The notes below the pieces were generated by a model. That model searched no databases, had not been told where the DNA came from, and saw nothing but the letters and a program-made list of their open reading frames with translations. The position numbers were made by a program, and so were the translations under genes. This document shows, piece after piece, positions 25,152 to 36,300 of a stretch of DNA of 64,000 bases (positions are counted from its first letter, which is position 1; each line of letters starts with the position of its first letter). The stretch lies in contig JAHQRK010000003.1 of assembly GCA_019828595.1 (NCBI GenBank), forward strand, positions 62,001 to 126,000, read 5' to 3'. The stretch comes from Aphanomyces cochlioides. Its lineage: Eukaryota; Oomycota; Saprolegniomycetes; Saprolegniales; Verrucalvaceae.

Positions 25152-27070
25152 CCTGCTTCTTCAGTGAATTTCGAGGCCAAAACTGCACTCGAATTAAAAA
25201 AATAATAAAAAAATCGGAATTGCATTACCAATTCTCAAATAAATTCTTGTAATAGGAGTTTTCCAAAATAAAAACTGTAACTGGACGAATAGATCGATTT
25301 TCATAAAGCAAAAAGAGACCATATAATGCTCTTGCTTTGTGTGTCTCGAATGAAATGCACAGCGTAGAAGTGACGTAGGCTTTGACAAGTTGTGTAAACC
25401 CCCAAGCAGAAGTTCAATTCATTCGAATATTCGCCTCAAAAACGAGTGTATGTAATCGTCGCTTTTACTGGCTAAAATTGCAACCAGGCCAGCCTCATCG
25501 AAAATTGACAATGCAATTTTAAGATCAACCTCGTTGTTTTACGAAGTTATCAAAACAGAGAATTTAAGGTTCCCGACAACATCGAATACATTTTGCAGAC
25601 TGGCGTAAAATTAGTCCACAAAGAGCACCTCCAGCAGTAATTTCTATTTCAATCAAAACTTCGATTTTACGGATAATCTTTAGCAACTAAGATAGGCGTC
25701 TGACCGATTTCATGTTTCGAGTTGTTATTTTGGAAAAACAAGTCCTACCGCAAATATTTCGGATAATCCAATGCATTGCCAGAAATTATGCGCAACTGTG
25801 CGCAAGCTTTCTTCGATTTTCTGGCGAGTTTTGAGAGTCCGGACGGAGCTACCAGTGTTAGACGCCTTCCGCAAGCATGGGCTTGCGACCTTTGAATCGC
25901 TTCCCATACATCTACTCATCGGGATCCTTCAGGAGAATTTGAATGGTCTTTTCAGACAACCCCAAGAGCATAGCAATCGTTCGGTTGGATAGCCCGAAAA
26001 TGTTCATTACAAGAGCAATGCCTCGCTCAGAATCTCTCTAAATTCCATTCTACAATGTAACCATCTTATGTGCTCGTCATTTTGATTTTCTGTTCGCTAC
26101 TCAGTCTCTTATCTCTCTTACAAAATATAGATTTTGAAGTGCATCTATGCATCCTTAGCACAACGTTTGACATCAATGGCCTTCAAATTTTGTCCAATCA
26201 TGCTCAGCTTCTGAAATTTGGCTCATAATTTAGCGAATGATGATAGACTTATTCCATGGCGCACTGATGTGCTATCGCCGATGCGAAGCGACCAAACTTG
26301 AAATGACTCTAACCAATTGGCGTACACCCTAGAATACAACGTTTGGAAAATTTACCGCTACCCATAAAACGTCACCCTTCCATAGAATCGTACATAGCTT
26401 CTCGTAAGAGTTTACAGAATAAAAGAGCTTTCCAACATGACTCTTCATGGTATTGTTTTCTGTCTTCATGTTGCCTTCGAAAGGCATCTGCAAGCACATT
26501 CAGTGATTCGACTTTTTGTTGGAGCATTTCGACTTTAGTTGGCTTTTGTTTGCTTGCTGGATCTTGCTTTTGACATGTTGATTTCTGTTGAATGGTCACG
26601 CCAGGCTCTCCGTTGATAATGTTTGATCTTTCGATGAGGAGAGTGTGGGTATGCTGTGGTGTACTCATCGTACATCTTCTTCCAGACTTTGCTTGGAACT
26701 AGCTGGGTTGTGTTGCAATGCTTGCTAATGTATTCATTGAAATGATTGCGGAAGGACGCAATCAAGAAGCTGAGATGAAGCGAATCGACGATGTGCCTCG
26801 ACTCTTCTGCTTCTTGGTCACATGATTTTCGTCGTCGTCATGTTGTGCGCCTTCACTGCTCACGGGTAGATTGTCTTGAGGGGTGTCCATGCTCTTCTTT
26901 ACAACAAGTTGAATTGAATCTCATGATGAAACTGTTTTCTCTACATTTGGATGTGACTTTCGAGTTTAATACCGAGTTTTATTCCTTATTGATTTAATCA
27001 CTCCTCTGAGACAATTTCGCCATGAGATTCGTTGTCAACACGCTGAGTTTGGTCGATTCCCGGGAAACTC
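25152..27070. other. 1.9-kb region with transposon debris, no intact gene
   Basis: The region is A+T-rich. Near 25880-26040 the minus strand reads as a helix-turn-helix-like segment (GLSNRTIAMLLGLSEKTIQI) with stops on both sides, like the N-terminus of a decayed transposase. A second decayed reading frame lies at 26372-26890. The first 200 bp next to VPS15 should hold its promoter. Confidence 0.45.
26372..26890 (-). pseudogene. Decayed gene, DNA-binding/transposon-associated protein-like
   Basis: Three minus-strand frames follow one another with single-base shifts: an acidic/Lys stretch (HDDDENHVTKKQKSRG), then SFRNHFNEYISKHC and VWKKMYDEYTTAYP, then a coiled coil (VEMLQQKVESLNVLADAF) with a stop at 26372. 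The middle part resembles the trihelix/Myb-like partners of transposons, but this is weak. The shifts near 26780 and 26540 suggest a pseudogene. A real gene with very short introns is the alternative. Confidence 0.35.
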
Positions 27071-27190
27071 TTGTGTCTCTATAAAAAACTGGAATCTTGC
27101 AAAGAGCAGCCATTTTGACGCAAAAATGACGCAATATAAACTTCAAATGAAATGAAATTGAATGTGTCGAACATGTTTTTCAAACATTTA
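27071..27190 (+). repeat. Left long inverted-repeat arm (outer part)
   Basis: Starts ttgtgtctct and reads through cattttgacgcaaaaatgac to catgtttttcaaacattta. It matches the reverse complement of the right arm with a few mismatches and one 12-bp gap. It stops at a TA where the Tc1/mariner-like element is inserted, and the arm's homology resumes at 29714. Confidence 0.85.
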
Positions 27191-27322
27191 TTGCGTGTTC
27201 TACTCAAAATTTCCAGGATCGATTCGTTGAATCGACCACCATAAATCGATCGACCAATCGACAGACCTGCGAAAAATGATAATTCACTAAGTATGAAAGG
27301 TAAAACCTGAATTTGTCTTGAC

Positions 27323-28460
27323 GTGGGAGAAGGAGGGACCAGAGTCATGCATCCACCACACGTGATCACCACCGAGTCTCATTCGACTGATGCTCCTTCA
27401 CCAACACGACTCTGGTCACCTCAATCTAGAGGTTCCGACACGGCACAGTCCACAGCAGTAGTCAGCCCCCATGGAAACGACCGTGTATCCACCAGACATC
27501 GAGTTTCACCCTATCCAGGACGTGTCCGAACACCCGTTCAAACCCTAACAGCCCCCGCGCAGTCTCAACCACAGACCACATCAAGACCTCCCCTCTATCA
27601 ACTTCTGCTCTGCCCAATCATTAAGACTACAGTCGGTCAACGCGATACATCAGGAGACACTTTGGACGACGTTGTCTTCAACGGAATTTCGTTTCAAGAT
27701 ATCATTTCAAAGATCAGAGAGAATTCAGATCCCGCATGAAGTGTCGAGCTATCAAGAATGACGGCGTTTGGACGTCGACGACCGACGGGAACAAATCCAT
27801 GCAATTCAAAGTAAAGAAGCACATTGTTGACTGTGACAAATCAACAAGCGCATGGCATCAGTGGCTTGTCAAATTTCGTGGACAGACCGTTGTGCTGCTT
27901 GTCTATGTATATGGAATGGCGATAGCAAAAAGTCAAGACTTTGAAGAATTTTCCACGGCATGCATTCGTCCAGAGCACACCGATCGCTCTGGTGCTACTG
28001 CTGAATGCACATTGCAAGAAATTGTTGACAGACTACAAGATCGCTGGGGTACAGTCTTTTCAGCAGAAGCAGTGGTTTGGCGAATGTGGGCAAATGACGT
28101 AACTCGAAATCTCAATCGTTCGACTTGGGACGACGCCATCAACCATCCACCCTCGAACTACATTGCAAGTTTGTTGCGTCCAGTGGAATCACATTTTCAA
28201 GACCACTTGCAAAATCTTTCACGCACCACAAATGTTGCTCTTGATTGTGTGAAGGCATCCATTGCTGACAACGAGCAGTTGATGAGTGAATGGGAGGCTT
28301 TTGGGCATCGATTAAAATGCAAAAGGAGCAACTTGAATCGCGAAAGCTGATTATCGAAGCATTTATACGGGACCTGCCGCCGCCTGGACGCAATATTGTT
28401 GCTGACCCACTTGATGCTCTCGAAAACGTTGAGGATGTAGAGCATAAAGATGATGATTAA
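27323..28460 (+). pseudogene. Second gene of the mariner-like element, unknown function, frameshifted
   Basis: Three frame segments form one plausible protein. A Ser/Thr/Pro-rich N-terminal part ends FNGISFQDIISKIRE near 27715. The central part, from about 27720 to 28315, includes MKCRAIKNDGVWTSTT, WHQWLVKFRGQTVVLLVYVY, LQEIVDRLQDRWGTVFSAEA and VWRMWANDV. The helical tail (QKEQLESRKLIIEAFIRDLP) ends at 28460. One-base shifts separate the segments near 27717 and 28315. I do not recognise the family. Its position inside the element, convergent with the transposase and about 20 bp from it, suggests an accessory DNA-binding or regulatory protein. Introns could be hidden, but none of typical size is visible at the shifts. 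Confidence 0.5.
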
Positions 28461-28478
28461 AATGAAATTGAGCAGCTT

Positions 28479-29572
28479 CTAATCTATGACCGTGAATCCT
28501 AGAGAATTTATATCATCATTTTCTCGCTCTACCACAGCCGAAGTAGTCTTATGCTCGCACGACAGAGGAGAGACAGGATCAAAATGTCCTTGAATCTTCC
28601 AACCACAGTGATCAAAGACCTTGCTCATGTCGAAGCTCATAAATCGTCTGAAAGTTTGGATAACAAACGGAAGCAGGTTACGTTCAGTGGATTCGACATA
28701 ATGGCGTTGAAAGGATTTCTTCACATACCCAAACATGAACTCTATTGGGTTGAAAAAGGGACAATATGCTGGGAGATAAATGACAACAATTCCAACACTT
28801 CGGAGGTAATGAACAATCTCGGCATGACGGTGAATTGCCGCGCCATCAATAATCCACACGGAATTAGGTCCGGGTACTGGCTAACATGGCGTCTTGGGCT
28901 GTGCACAAAGTTTTGACAGCACCGAACAAATTCCAACCGATCAAAAGTGCCATCCGTATCAAAGTAGTCAATGACTCCATTGATACCGATAAATGCTAAG
29001 ATAGACACCCGTGGTTTCCGTTCAAAATCCCCCCGGGTTGCCAGTTTGGAACCTTTAAGCGCATATCCCCGTTTCCGAATCATCCCTCTATTGTCAAAGG
29101 ATGCCTCATCGAGGAAAACAATGTTTTGGTACGACCAATCCACTTGACTGACCTCGTAAGCAAAACGAAACACATCTCGCTCCTTGATGTGCATTGCACG
29201 TCTCTCCAAGACTTTCCACGTGAAACCAGAAGCATGGAGAATTCTCCAAATGGAAGTCTTGGATATCGAGACTCTGTGAGTTGCAACGAAATCTGCCTGT
29301 GCTTCATCCAAGTACGCAAGTGGGTGTTCGTTGTAGTAATTCACAAGCCATTGCCGCTGCTCTAGACTGAATTTTCGTTCAGAACTTGCATTTTGCACAC
29401 GCTGGTATTCCCCTGTCGCTTCATACACCTTAATCCAGTTCCCAATTGTTCGCTCGTACTTGTTGAAAACATAGGCTAAATGTTTTCGAGAGAATCCGAG
29501 CTTGTAGTATGCGTAGAGGCAATGGTAAACGGTGTTTGCATGTGCATGCTGACGTGTTGCAACTTCTTCCAT
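28479..29572 (-). pseudogene. Tc1/mariner-family (DDE_3) transposase, one frameshift
   Basis: From the ATG at 29572 there is an N-terminal helix-turn-helix (YYKLGFSRKHLAYVFNKYER, then TIGNWIKVYEATGEYQ), a second helical pair (ISKTSIWRILHASGFTWKVL) and the catalytic core. The first Asp is in IVFLDEASFDNRG, the second in VWIIDGAAIH and the Glu in FFNPIEFMFGYVKK. Between the first and second catalytic Asp the frame changes by one base near 28870-28875, within a run of C and G on the minus strand; a missing G explains it. The stop is at 28479. The lesion makes it inactive unless it is a sequencing error. It should cut at TA sites, which agrees with the element's flanks. Confidence 0.8.
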
Positions 29573-29774
29573 CGGCACGGATGTCGTCCTGAAGCAAACA
29601 AAACAATACCCGAGATGAAATGGTGTCTTTTTTACCAATCAAAATACTTCGTCGGTTATTTGGCGGTTTGGAGAAAGACTCCAGTGAGGCAAATTTGGCT
29701 GAAATTCACAATAAAACATTTGAAATTACACTATTTAAGGTTCATTATCGGGTAATATAATTTTAATTATATTA

Positions 29775-30206
29775 TTGTGCTTTCTACTCAAAATTTCCTC
29801 CGGCGATTGGTTGAATCAACCGCCGGCAAATCGCCGGACCTCCGAAATATAATACAAATATCAATTTTAGAAGGTTATTTTGACCTTTGATTGAAGTCTT
29901 GATCGGGATGGTACACGTAATCGACGAAGCTTCGTCGCTGCGGGCCAGAGGCCTCTCCACTTGTTGTACGCTCAACGTGAGGAGCGCTGAATAACGTGGA
30001 GTTCTCTTCGAGGTGGGGTCGCTGTGGAAGGTTGTTCAGAGTCATAGAGATGATGTGAGATTTGCAGCTTTTCTCTCACAAACTTAGGTCAGTCTTCAGC
30101 CAATCAATTGATAGTAAAATTATTTTTAGCCAATCATATTGTCCAGACGATTTCCAGGCGATTGGAAATATCGCCTGAAATTGGCAAATTTGGACGGAAA
30201 TCACAA
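29775..30206. mobile_element. 432-bp non-autonomous relative of the mariner-like element
   Basis: Flanked by TA (29773-29774 and 30207-30208). The left end ttgtgctttctactcaaaat matches the left end of the 2.5-kb element, and the right end (reverse complement) is ttgtgatttccgtccaaatt. The interior holds palindromic words around cggcgattggttgaatc and no coding sequence. It is likely mobilised by a transposase of the larger element's family. Confidence 0.7.
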
Positions 30207-30220
30207 TATCATTTTTTAAA

Positions 30221-30252
30221 AAAATGCTTGCGTAAACCTTAAATAGTGTATG
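30221..30252 (+). repeat. Inner 32-bp inverted repeat, left copy
   Basis: Starts aaaatgcttgcgtaaacc and ends taaatagtgtatg. It is a perfect inverted copy of 38909-38940 and lies just outside the Harbinger nuclease gene. Confidence 0.85.
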
Positions 30253-30551
30253 TATCAATTAATTGAAACATTTTCGAAACACCTCAAAATTCCAATTTTG
30301 GACCCAAACGACAGTAGAGACCTTTCGCAAAGTCATTGAACTTCATTTTCAATTTCATATCTGGATGCAAGACTTCTGATTGGTCCAAAATGTCGCCGCA
30401 TGTTCTTGCCTGACACTGAAATTCAACTAGTTTTTGGAAAACGGCATATTTCCTCAACTGCGTTCAGAAGCACAACCTCTGTTTTGACAGCTTATCCGTA
30501 CAACACGGTAATCGGATTCGAATTGACTGTATCATTTCCTCTCTCTTCGTC

Positions 30552-31430
30552 ATGGTCTTTGTTGCGCCTAAAATGTGCATTCATGAAGCTTTGAACGTCA
30601 TATGCATCGTGATTTCGTCGACATCGTCGAAGAGGACATTTCTTAAGGTGATGAACTTTCTACTGTCAAACAACTTGTTCAGGATCAAAGGTCCTGGTGG
30701 GTTGATTGTATCACACAATCAATTTAATCTAGGTCTCGATGATGGAACTGCGCGCGAACGATATAGATTCACCATTTCGCAAATCATGGAACTACAGCAG
30801 AAGCTTTCTATCCCATCAACAGTGGTGACAAAAACCAGTGACGTAGCTTCAGGTGTTGAAGCACTCGCTATGGTTTGTCGTCGGCTTGCCGAGCCAAGCA
30901 AAATGTACACCATAGCGAATGAATTTGGAAGATCCGTTGGCTCGATCAGTCAAATCATTTGGCATGTTGTACGACTGCTTTATCGGAAACACGCCAAATT
31001 AATCTATTTCAACACCAATCTCGTACGCAGTCGAATAAACGATTATTGCAAGTCAGTTGAAAGCAAAATGACGCGTATAAGCTCATGTTGGGCTTTTATT
31101 GATGGTATGATACCATGCTAGCTTGAAACGATGTATTGATAATCAAATCTATGTACCAGAAATTATGTATCTCGCCCTACTTGTCGGCCTTTGGCAAGTG
31201 AGTATGAAAATCTTCAGCGTGCAATATATAATGGCCATCAGGCCGTCAGGGGTTGATTGTGTCCATGTTTGGTCCTGTAGAAGGACGGAGGCACGACTCA
31301 ACTGTCCTCGCAATGTGCAATATGTTGGAGTTGTTCGATCGACACTCATTTTTCGAAGGAAAATACATATTTGGAGATCCAGCGTACGGCAGCAATAACT
31401 TTGTTATTTGCCCATTTCCTTTAGCACCAC
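30552..31430 (+). pseudogene. Harbinger-type DDE nuclease, 5' part, interrupted by the chromovirus
   Basis: The N-terminal part has a helix-turn-helix (YTIANEFGRSVGSISQIIWH) and the first catalytic Asp in CWAFIDG near 31105. Downstream come LIVSMFGPVEGRRHDST and YIFGDPAYGSNN with the second Asp. Between 31110 and 31260 the frame is broken and some expected residues before GLIVSMFGP are missing. The frame then runs into the chromovirus at 31431. The remainder, with the catalytic Glu, lies at 37369-37631. It belongs to the PIF/Harbinger (DDE_4) family, which cuts DNA together with a Myb/SANT-like protein. Confidence 0.75.
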
Positions 31431-31644
31431 TGTAGCAAACTAGGCAGAGGAAGGCAAATTGTAGAATGAATTAGATCTCAACTTAACTCTAATCTAGCAC
31501 ATCCTTGTAACTTTAAGCCACATCCTATTGTCACATCGCTTTGGTTGGTGTTGAGGGGCGTTTACGCTAGTTTCCTAAGTCGTAAACTGCGTTACAGCAT
31601 TCAGCCGAAGTCCTGAGCCAAACCGGTGGCTCAGGATCGCTACA
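31431..31644 (-). repeat. 3' LTR of the chromovirus
   Basis: 214 bp. On the plus strand it begins tgtagcaaactaggcagagg and ends ggctcaggatcgctaca. It looks identical to 37150-37363. The integrase stop codon lies within its first bases in element orientation. Confidence 0.95.
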
Positions 31645-33322
31645 TCCTCCCCGTGACGTCCGGCTGTCGTCGGGAAAGACGGCGCTGGAGGTCTTGAACT
31701 AGCTGCTTGAAATGAACGACGTGCTTGATGTTCTTTGCGAGTTCCCATGTTGTTTCGCTTTCAGGTTGGCCATGCCACTTGATGAGATATTCGAGCTTGC
31801 GATTGAATTGTCTCTGCTTCAAGAGGCGTTCGACGATGAAGAGTTCTTCACCAGTTGAGTCATCGAGTATGACGGGTGTTGCCTTGGGAATCGGTCGACT
31901 TGCAAATTTGGGATCGTTCGGTTGATAGTGTTTCAGGCGGTCGACATTGAAAACATTATGAAGTCTTGACATTGATCGAGGCAACTTCAGGCGCATTGCG
32001 TTTTCATTGATTTCTTCAATGACTTCAAAGGGGCCGATGAATCGGGGAACTAGCTTTGGACGCCCATTGCGATCTAATTGTTGTGCATGCTTCAAGGACA
32101 AATCGCGGGTTGCAAGGAGAACTTGATCTCCAACTTTGAAAGTTATGTTTGAGCGCTTCTTGTCATAGAATGCATTTTGTCTTGCTTGAGCCTTCATCAA
32201 ATTTTCTAGGGCAATCTTCAATATCTCTTGTCGTTCTTCAGAGAAGAGTTTGGCAAAGTCATTTGGAGGCATTATACTATCTATTACAGGGTTTCGCAAA
32301 GTTCTTCCAGTGTCGATTTGAAATGGAGTGAGGCCAGTTGACGACTGAACAAGTCCTTGGTGAGCATACTCTATCGTGGGTAAATGGTCAACCCAATCTT
32401 CTCCAAGATAGGACACTTGGCAACGTAGAGCATCTTCTAGTGTTCGATTTTGGCGTTCAGTTGCTCCATCAGCTTGAGCACGACCCGCAGTTGTCATGGC
32501 TTGCTTGATATTCATGATTTGCATGAGGGACTTCCAGAAATTACTTGTAAATTTTGGGTCTCGATCACTGATGATCACGCTTGGTAAGCCATGGTGGCGA
32601 ACAACATGATCGAAAAACAACTTAGCGGTTTGCGAAGCATCGGCATTTGTTTGAGTTGGAATGTACTTAGCTCTTTTTGACAATTTGTCAACAACAACTA
32701 AGATAGCATCGCACGACTTGGATAGAGGTAGTCCAGTGATCCAGTCTGCTGAAATAGTATGCCAGCATTCGTTAGGGGCTTGAATCGGAATCATTTTGTC
32801 ATTGGCACGAAGACTATTTGTCTTGTATCGACTGCAAGTTTCACAAGTTGCAACATAAAGTTTGACATCTTCCAAGAGAGTATCCCAGTAATACCACTGA
32901 GAAATACTTAGCAATGTTCGTCTTGTTCCGGGATGCGCAGCAATGCTTGAGTCATGAGCTTGAGAAATAACTTCAGCGCGCAGGATAACATCATTGGGAA
33001 CATAAAGTCTCCATACTTGATCTTTCGAACGAAGGAAGTACAAGTCATCTTTTTGAACATATTTGTCTTGTATAGCAACAGAGATGTCTTTCTTGTAAGC
33101 TTTAATGTATCGCTCTTTCGTGTCTTGATCCATTTCGACTGTTAAATACGAAATTTGTCTTGAATGATTGATTACAAGTCGTTGCGGAGTGGAAGCACAT
33201 TTTTGACTTGACAGATCCTCCCCCAAAAATGGAGTTCCAACGAGCTTGGTAAGTTCACGTGAGGGGAAACGGGATAAGTCAGGTGGAGTTTGCAAGGCAT
33301 AGTCGTAGAGCGGCGTTTGCAC
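31640..33322 (-). CDS. Chromovirus integrase with chromodomain
   Basis: 560-codon open frame. It has an H2C2 zinc-binding N-terminus (histidines in AHDSSIAAHPG, then CETC), and a DDE core with the Asp in ISADWITGLPL, the Asp in VIISDRDPKFTSNFW and the Glu in ADGATERQNRTLEDALR. A GPF-type module follows (VPRFIGPFEVIEEI). A C-terminal chromodomain shows EELFIVERLL, LEYLIKWHG and ETTWE. It inserts the cDNA copy into host DNA. It begins inside the end of the gag-pol frame but in another frame (+1), with a 44-nt overlap and no good ATG upstream of the conserved part. It is therefore probably made by frameshifting or from a processed fusion. Confidence 0.92.
   Translation of the reverse strand: MQTPLYDYALQTPPDLSRFPSRELTKLVGTPFLGEDLSSQKCASTPQRLVINHSRQISYLTVEMDQDTKERYIKAYKKDISVAIQDKYVQKDDLYFLRSKDQVWRLYVPNDVILRAEVISQAHDSSIAAHPGTRRTLLSISQWYYWDTLLEDVKLYVATCETCSRYKTNSLRANDKMIPIQAPNECWHTISADWITGLPLSKSCDAILVVVDKLSKRAKYIPTQTNADASQTAKLFFDHVVRHHGLPSVIISDRDPKFTSNFWKSLMQIMNIKQAMTTAGRAQADGATERQNRTLEDALRCQVSYLGEDWVDHLPTIEYAHQGLVQSSTGLTPFQIDTGRTLRNPVIDSIMPPNDFAKLFSEERQEILKIALENLMKAQARQNAFYDKKRSNITFKVGDQVLLATRDLSLKHAQQLDRNGRPKLVPRFIGPFEVIEEINENAMRLKLPRSMSRLHNVFNVDRLKHYQPNDPKFASRPIPKATPVILDDSTGEELFIVERLLKQRQFNRKLEYLIKWHGQPESETTWELAKNIKHVVHFKQLVQDLQRRLSRRQPDVTGRM
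31645..31654 (-). promoter_or_regulatory. Polypurine tract of the chromovirus
   Basis: On the minus strand acggggagga directly precedes the 3' LTR. It is the expected plus-strand primer site. It lies inside the last codons of the integrase frame. Confidence 0.7.
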
Positions 33323-36300
33323 AACGTATTCCGCAATTATGAACAGAAATCATCGTCGCAAAGTTTGAGGCATCTCGTGGAGGTCGCGAAAGCGCATCGG
33401 CAACGACATTAAGTTTGCCAGGCCGATGATGCAACACAAAGTCAAACGCACTGAAAAAGTCGAGCCATCGAGTCAACTTAGGCGTGAGAATAGGAGTTTC
33501 CATGAACCATTTACACGTGGAGTTGTCCGTGTAAATGTCGAATCGAGTACCATGAAGGTAGTGACGCCACTTGCCGAGTGCAAGCTTGATCGCGTAGAGT
33601 TCTTTTTCATGAGCAGGCCACTTGACTTCATGAGGGCCAAGTCGCTTAGACAAAAATGCGATCGGTCGATCATTGCTGTCCTTATCCAACTGGGATAGAA
33701 ATGCCCCACAACAGTATCCTGAGGCATCAGTTGTTACGATGAAAGGCTTGTCGCAGTTGGGCAGTTGTAAAACTGGAGCTTGTTGAAGTGCAATCTTGAT
33801 CGTTAAAAAGGCTTGTCGCTGATCTTCAGTCCATGACCACGGCGTTTTTGGCTTCATCAATTCACTTAAAGGGCGGACAATGTCCGAAAACTTCGGAATA
33901 AACTTTCTGTAAAAGCTCGCAAATCCGATGAAACTCACTAAGTCTTTAGTGCACTTAGGTTCAGCCCATTGTTCGATTGCACGAACTTTTGACTTGTCAA
34001 CGTGTAAGCCGTCTTTGGAAATTGTGTGGCCGAGAAAATCGACTGAGTCGAGGGCAAAGGCACACTTAGACGGACGAGCGTACAACTTTTCAGCTCGTAA
34101 AACATCGCAAATTGCTTGAAGGTGATGGATGTGGTCGTCGATTGACTTAGAGAAAACACAGATATCATCCATGTATACAACGGCAAAGGGGAATTTATCG
34201 AAGAGGCGACGCATAAGTCGGGACCAAATTCCTGGCACTCCGGCCATTCCCATGGGAGCAACAACCCATTCATAGACTTCTCGATGAGTACGAAAGGCTG
34301 TGTATTTTCTTGCTTTTGGTTCAACATGCATTTGGTGATATTCAGACGCTAAGTCGATCTTCGTAAAGACTTTGCTTCCATGCATGCGATCAAATAAGTC
34401 TTCGGTGTTTGGCAAAGGGATCTTTGGGATCACCGTTTGCGAGTTGACATATCGATAGTCAAGAACCCAACGTATTGGAGTGTCGGGAGTCGCTGTTCTC
34501 AGCCATTCGCTTCTTGACTTCATTTGGCCGTTTTCACCTTTCTTGGGGACTCCAAAGATATTCGAAACCCAGTCGCTGTTGGACAATTGAATCCATCCTT
34601 TTCTTTCAAGTTCGCTGATGAACTTGTCCAGAGATGCTTGCTCGACTTGAGATAGACGAAAAGGTGGTCGATATTGTGGCTTGGCATCTGGACGCATGGT
34701 CAAATCGAATTCAATTCCTCGTTTTGGAGGCAGTGCGTCGGGAAGTTCTTTAGGAAACACATCTTTATACTTTGTTAGGAGTGTTTTGATGGCAGGGTGA
34801 AGGTTTTCTTGAACTTCCTTGGCTGTCGTAATCTTGAGAATCCATCCGTCGCTTGAGTTGTCGCTTTCTTCCTTGACTACACTTCCATTGATCGATAAAA
34901 TCTTGTGATTTCTCCAATCCACAATGGGATTAAAGCGATGGAACCATGGTTGTCCCAAAATCACATCAAAGTTCTTCGAACCCAGATCCCATTCCGTAAA
35001 CGGTAAGTTGGGAAAAGACATTCCTTCGAGAACGAGAGAACCTTCAGCTTCATTTACTCGTTTTACGCCAGAGTTTTGTCCGTCAAATCCTTCAATGATG
35101 GCTTCTTTTTCCCGAATGACTTGGTCACAGAGGCCAGGACGGCACAAAAGGTTTGTAGCACCGCTGTCAATTAAAATCTTTACTGGCTTTCCATCCAGTT
35201 GACCTTCTGAAATCATCAGTTGATTTTCCGTTGGGACTTCCTTGTACTTGCTTTGAGCAACGTGCGTGTTGATCACTTCAATTTCTTCTTCTTCATCGCT
35301 GTCTTCGGCTTCTTGAACTTGAACATTGTGTTGTCCGTTAGTTGGACGAGATGGTTGGGTTCCAGAGAAAGTCACTGCTCTGTTGTTGTAGTTTGAACGG
35401 CGGAAATTGTTGTTTTGGTTGTTCTGGTGAAACCGTTGAGAGCTTCGGCAGACATTGGCTAGATGGCCTACTCGGCCGCACTTGTAGCAGGTTCGAGGAC
35501 CACGCTGAGAGTTTCGATTCATTTGCGCGTTATCGACTTCCATGTCATATTCGTCACGCTCTGGCTGCGGTTGACGGAAGGAAGAAAAATGTCTTGAGTC
35601 TTGATTGTTTGGTCGTTGTCGCTGGTCATTGCCTTGGTGATTGCGTTGGAATCGTGGTCTGTGGTGTTGGTCACGGCGTTGCTGGTGGCGGGAGTCTCTT
35701 CCATTGTTTCCGAGAGTGAAACTATGCGCTCGCTCAAAGTCTAGAGCTACTTGAATGGCTTCGGTTACTGATTCACATCTTCTATATTGAACTTCTTCTC
35801 TTGTTCTTGTTCGTAGGCCGCGTTGGAAAAAGGATATCTTGTCGCGCTCGGTCATGTCTTGGACTTGAGTGCAAATACGGCGGAACTTGCCGACATAGTA
35901 CATTAAATTGGCGCAGTTAGCTTGCTTCAACTCGTAGAGTTGGTCGCGGATGCGGTCTTGTAAGTCATCGGGCTCGAATTCATATCGGAGTTCTTCTTCG
36001 AGTTCGAGCAGTGTTTTTGGTGGTTCGCCACTTGTGCGTAGGCGGTCTTGATACCAGGCTGCTGCTAAGCCCCGAAAGTTGGCTACGACCATGGCAATGC
36101 ATCTTGTATACGTCTCTTGATTCAGTTTAGGGTCGATGTTTTTCGCCTTGAAATATGTGTTTACTTGATGTATGTATAGACTTATTCTTTCGTCCATTCT
36201 TCCGTGATACTTCGGCATTGTAAGGCCTTCAACTTTGTATTCTTGACCACGTCGACTTTCTTCATGTCGCTTGTTGCTTTCTTTTTGGACTTCAACTTGA

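Larger units (their letters stand above)
27191..29711. mobile_element. Tc1/mariner-like element carrying two convergent genes
   Basis: 2,521 bp flanked by TA on both sides (27189-27190 and 29712-29713), the typical mariner target duplication. The ends share a degenerate terminal repeat: left ttgcgtgttctactcaaaat, right (reverse complement) ttgtgaatttcagccaaatt. The flanking host sequence rejoins into the inverted-repeat arm if the element and one TA are removed. Inside are a decayed DDE transposase on the minus strand and a second unrelated gene on the plus strand. Confidence 0.75.

Noticed and set aside
28871..28900. A 26-nt GT-AG segment that could act as an intron in the mariner-like transposase
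   Set aside because: It would restore the frame, but it is far shorter than any other intron here. A single lost base in a C/G run is simpler.
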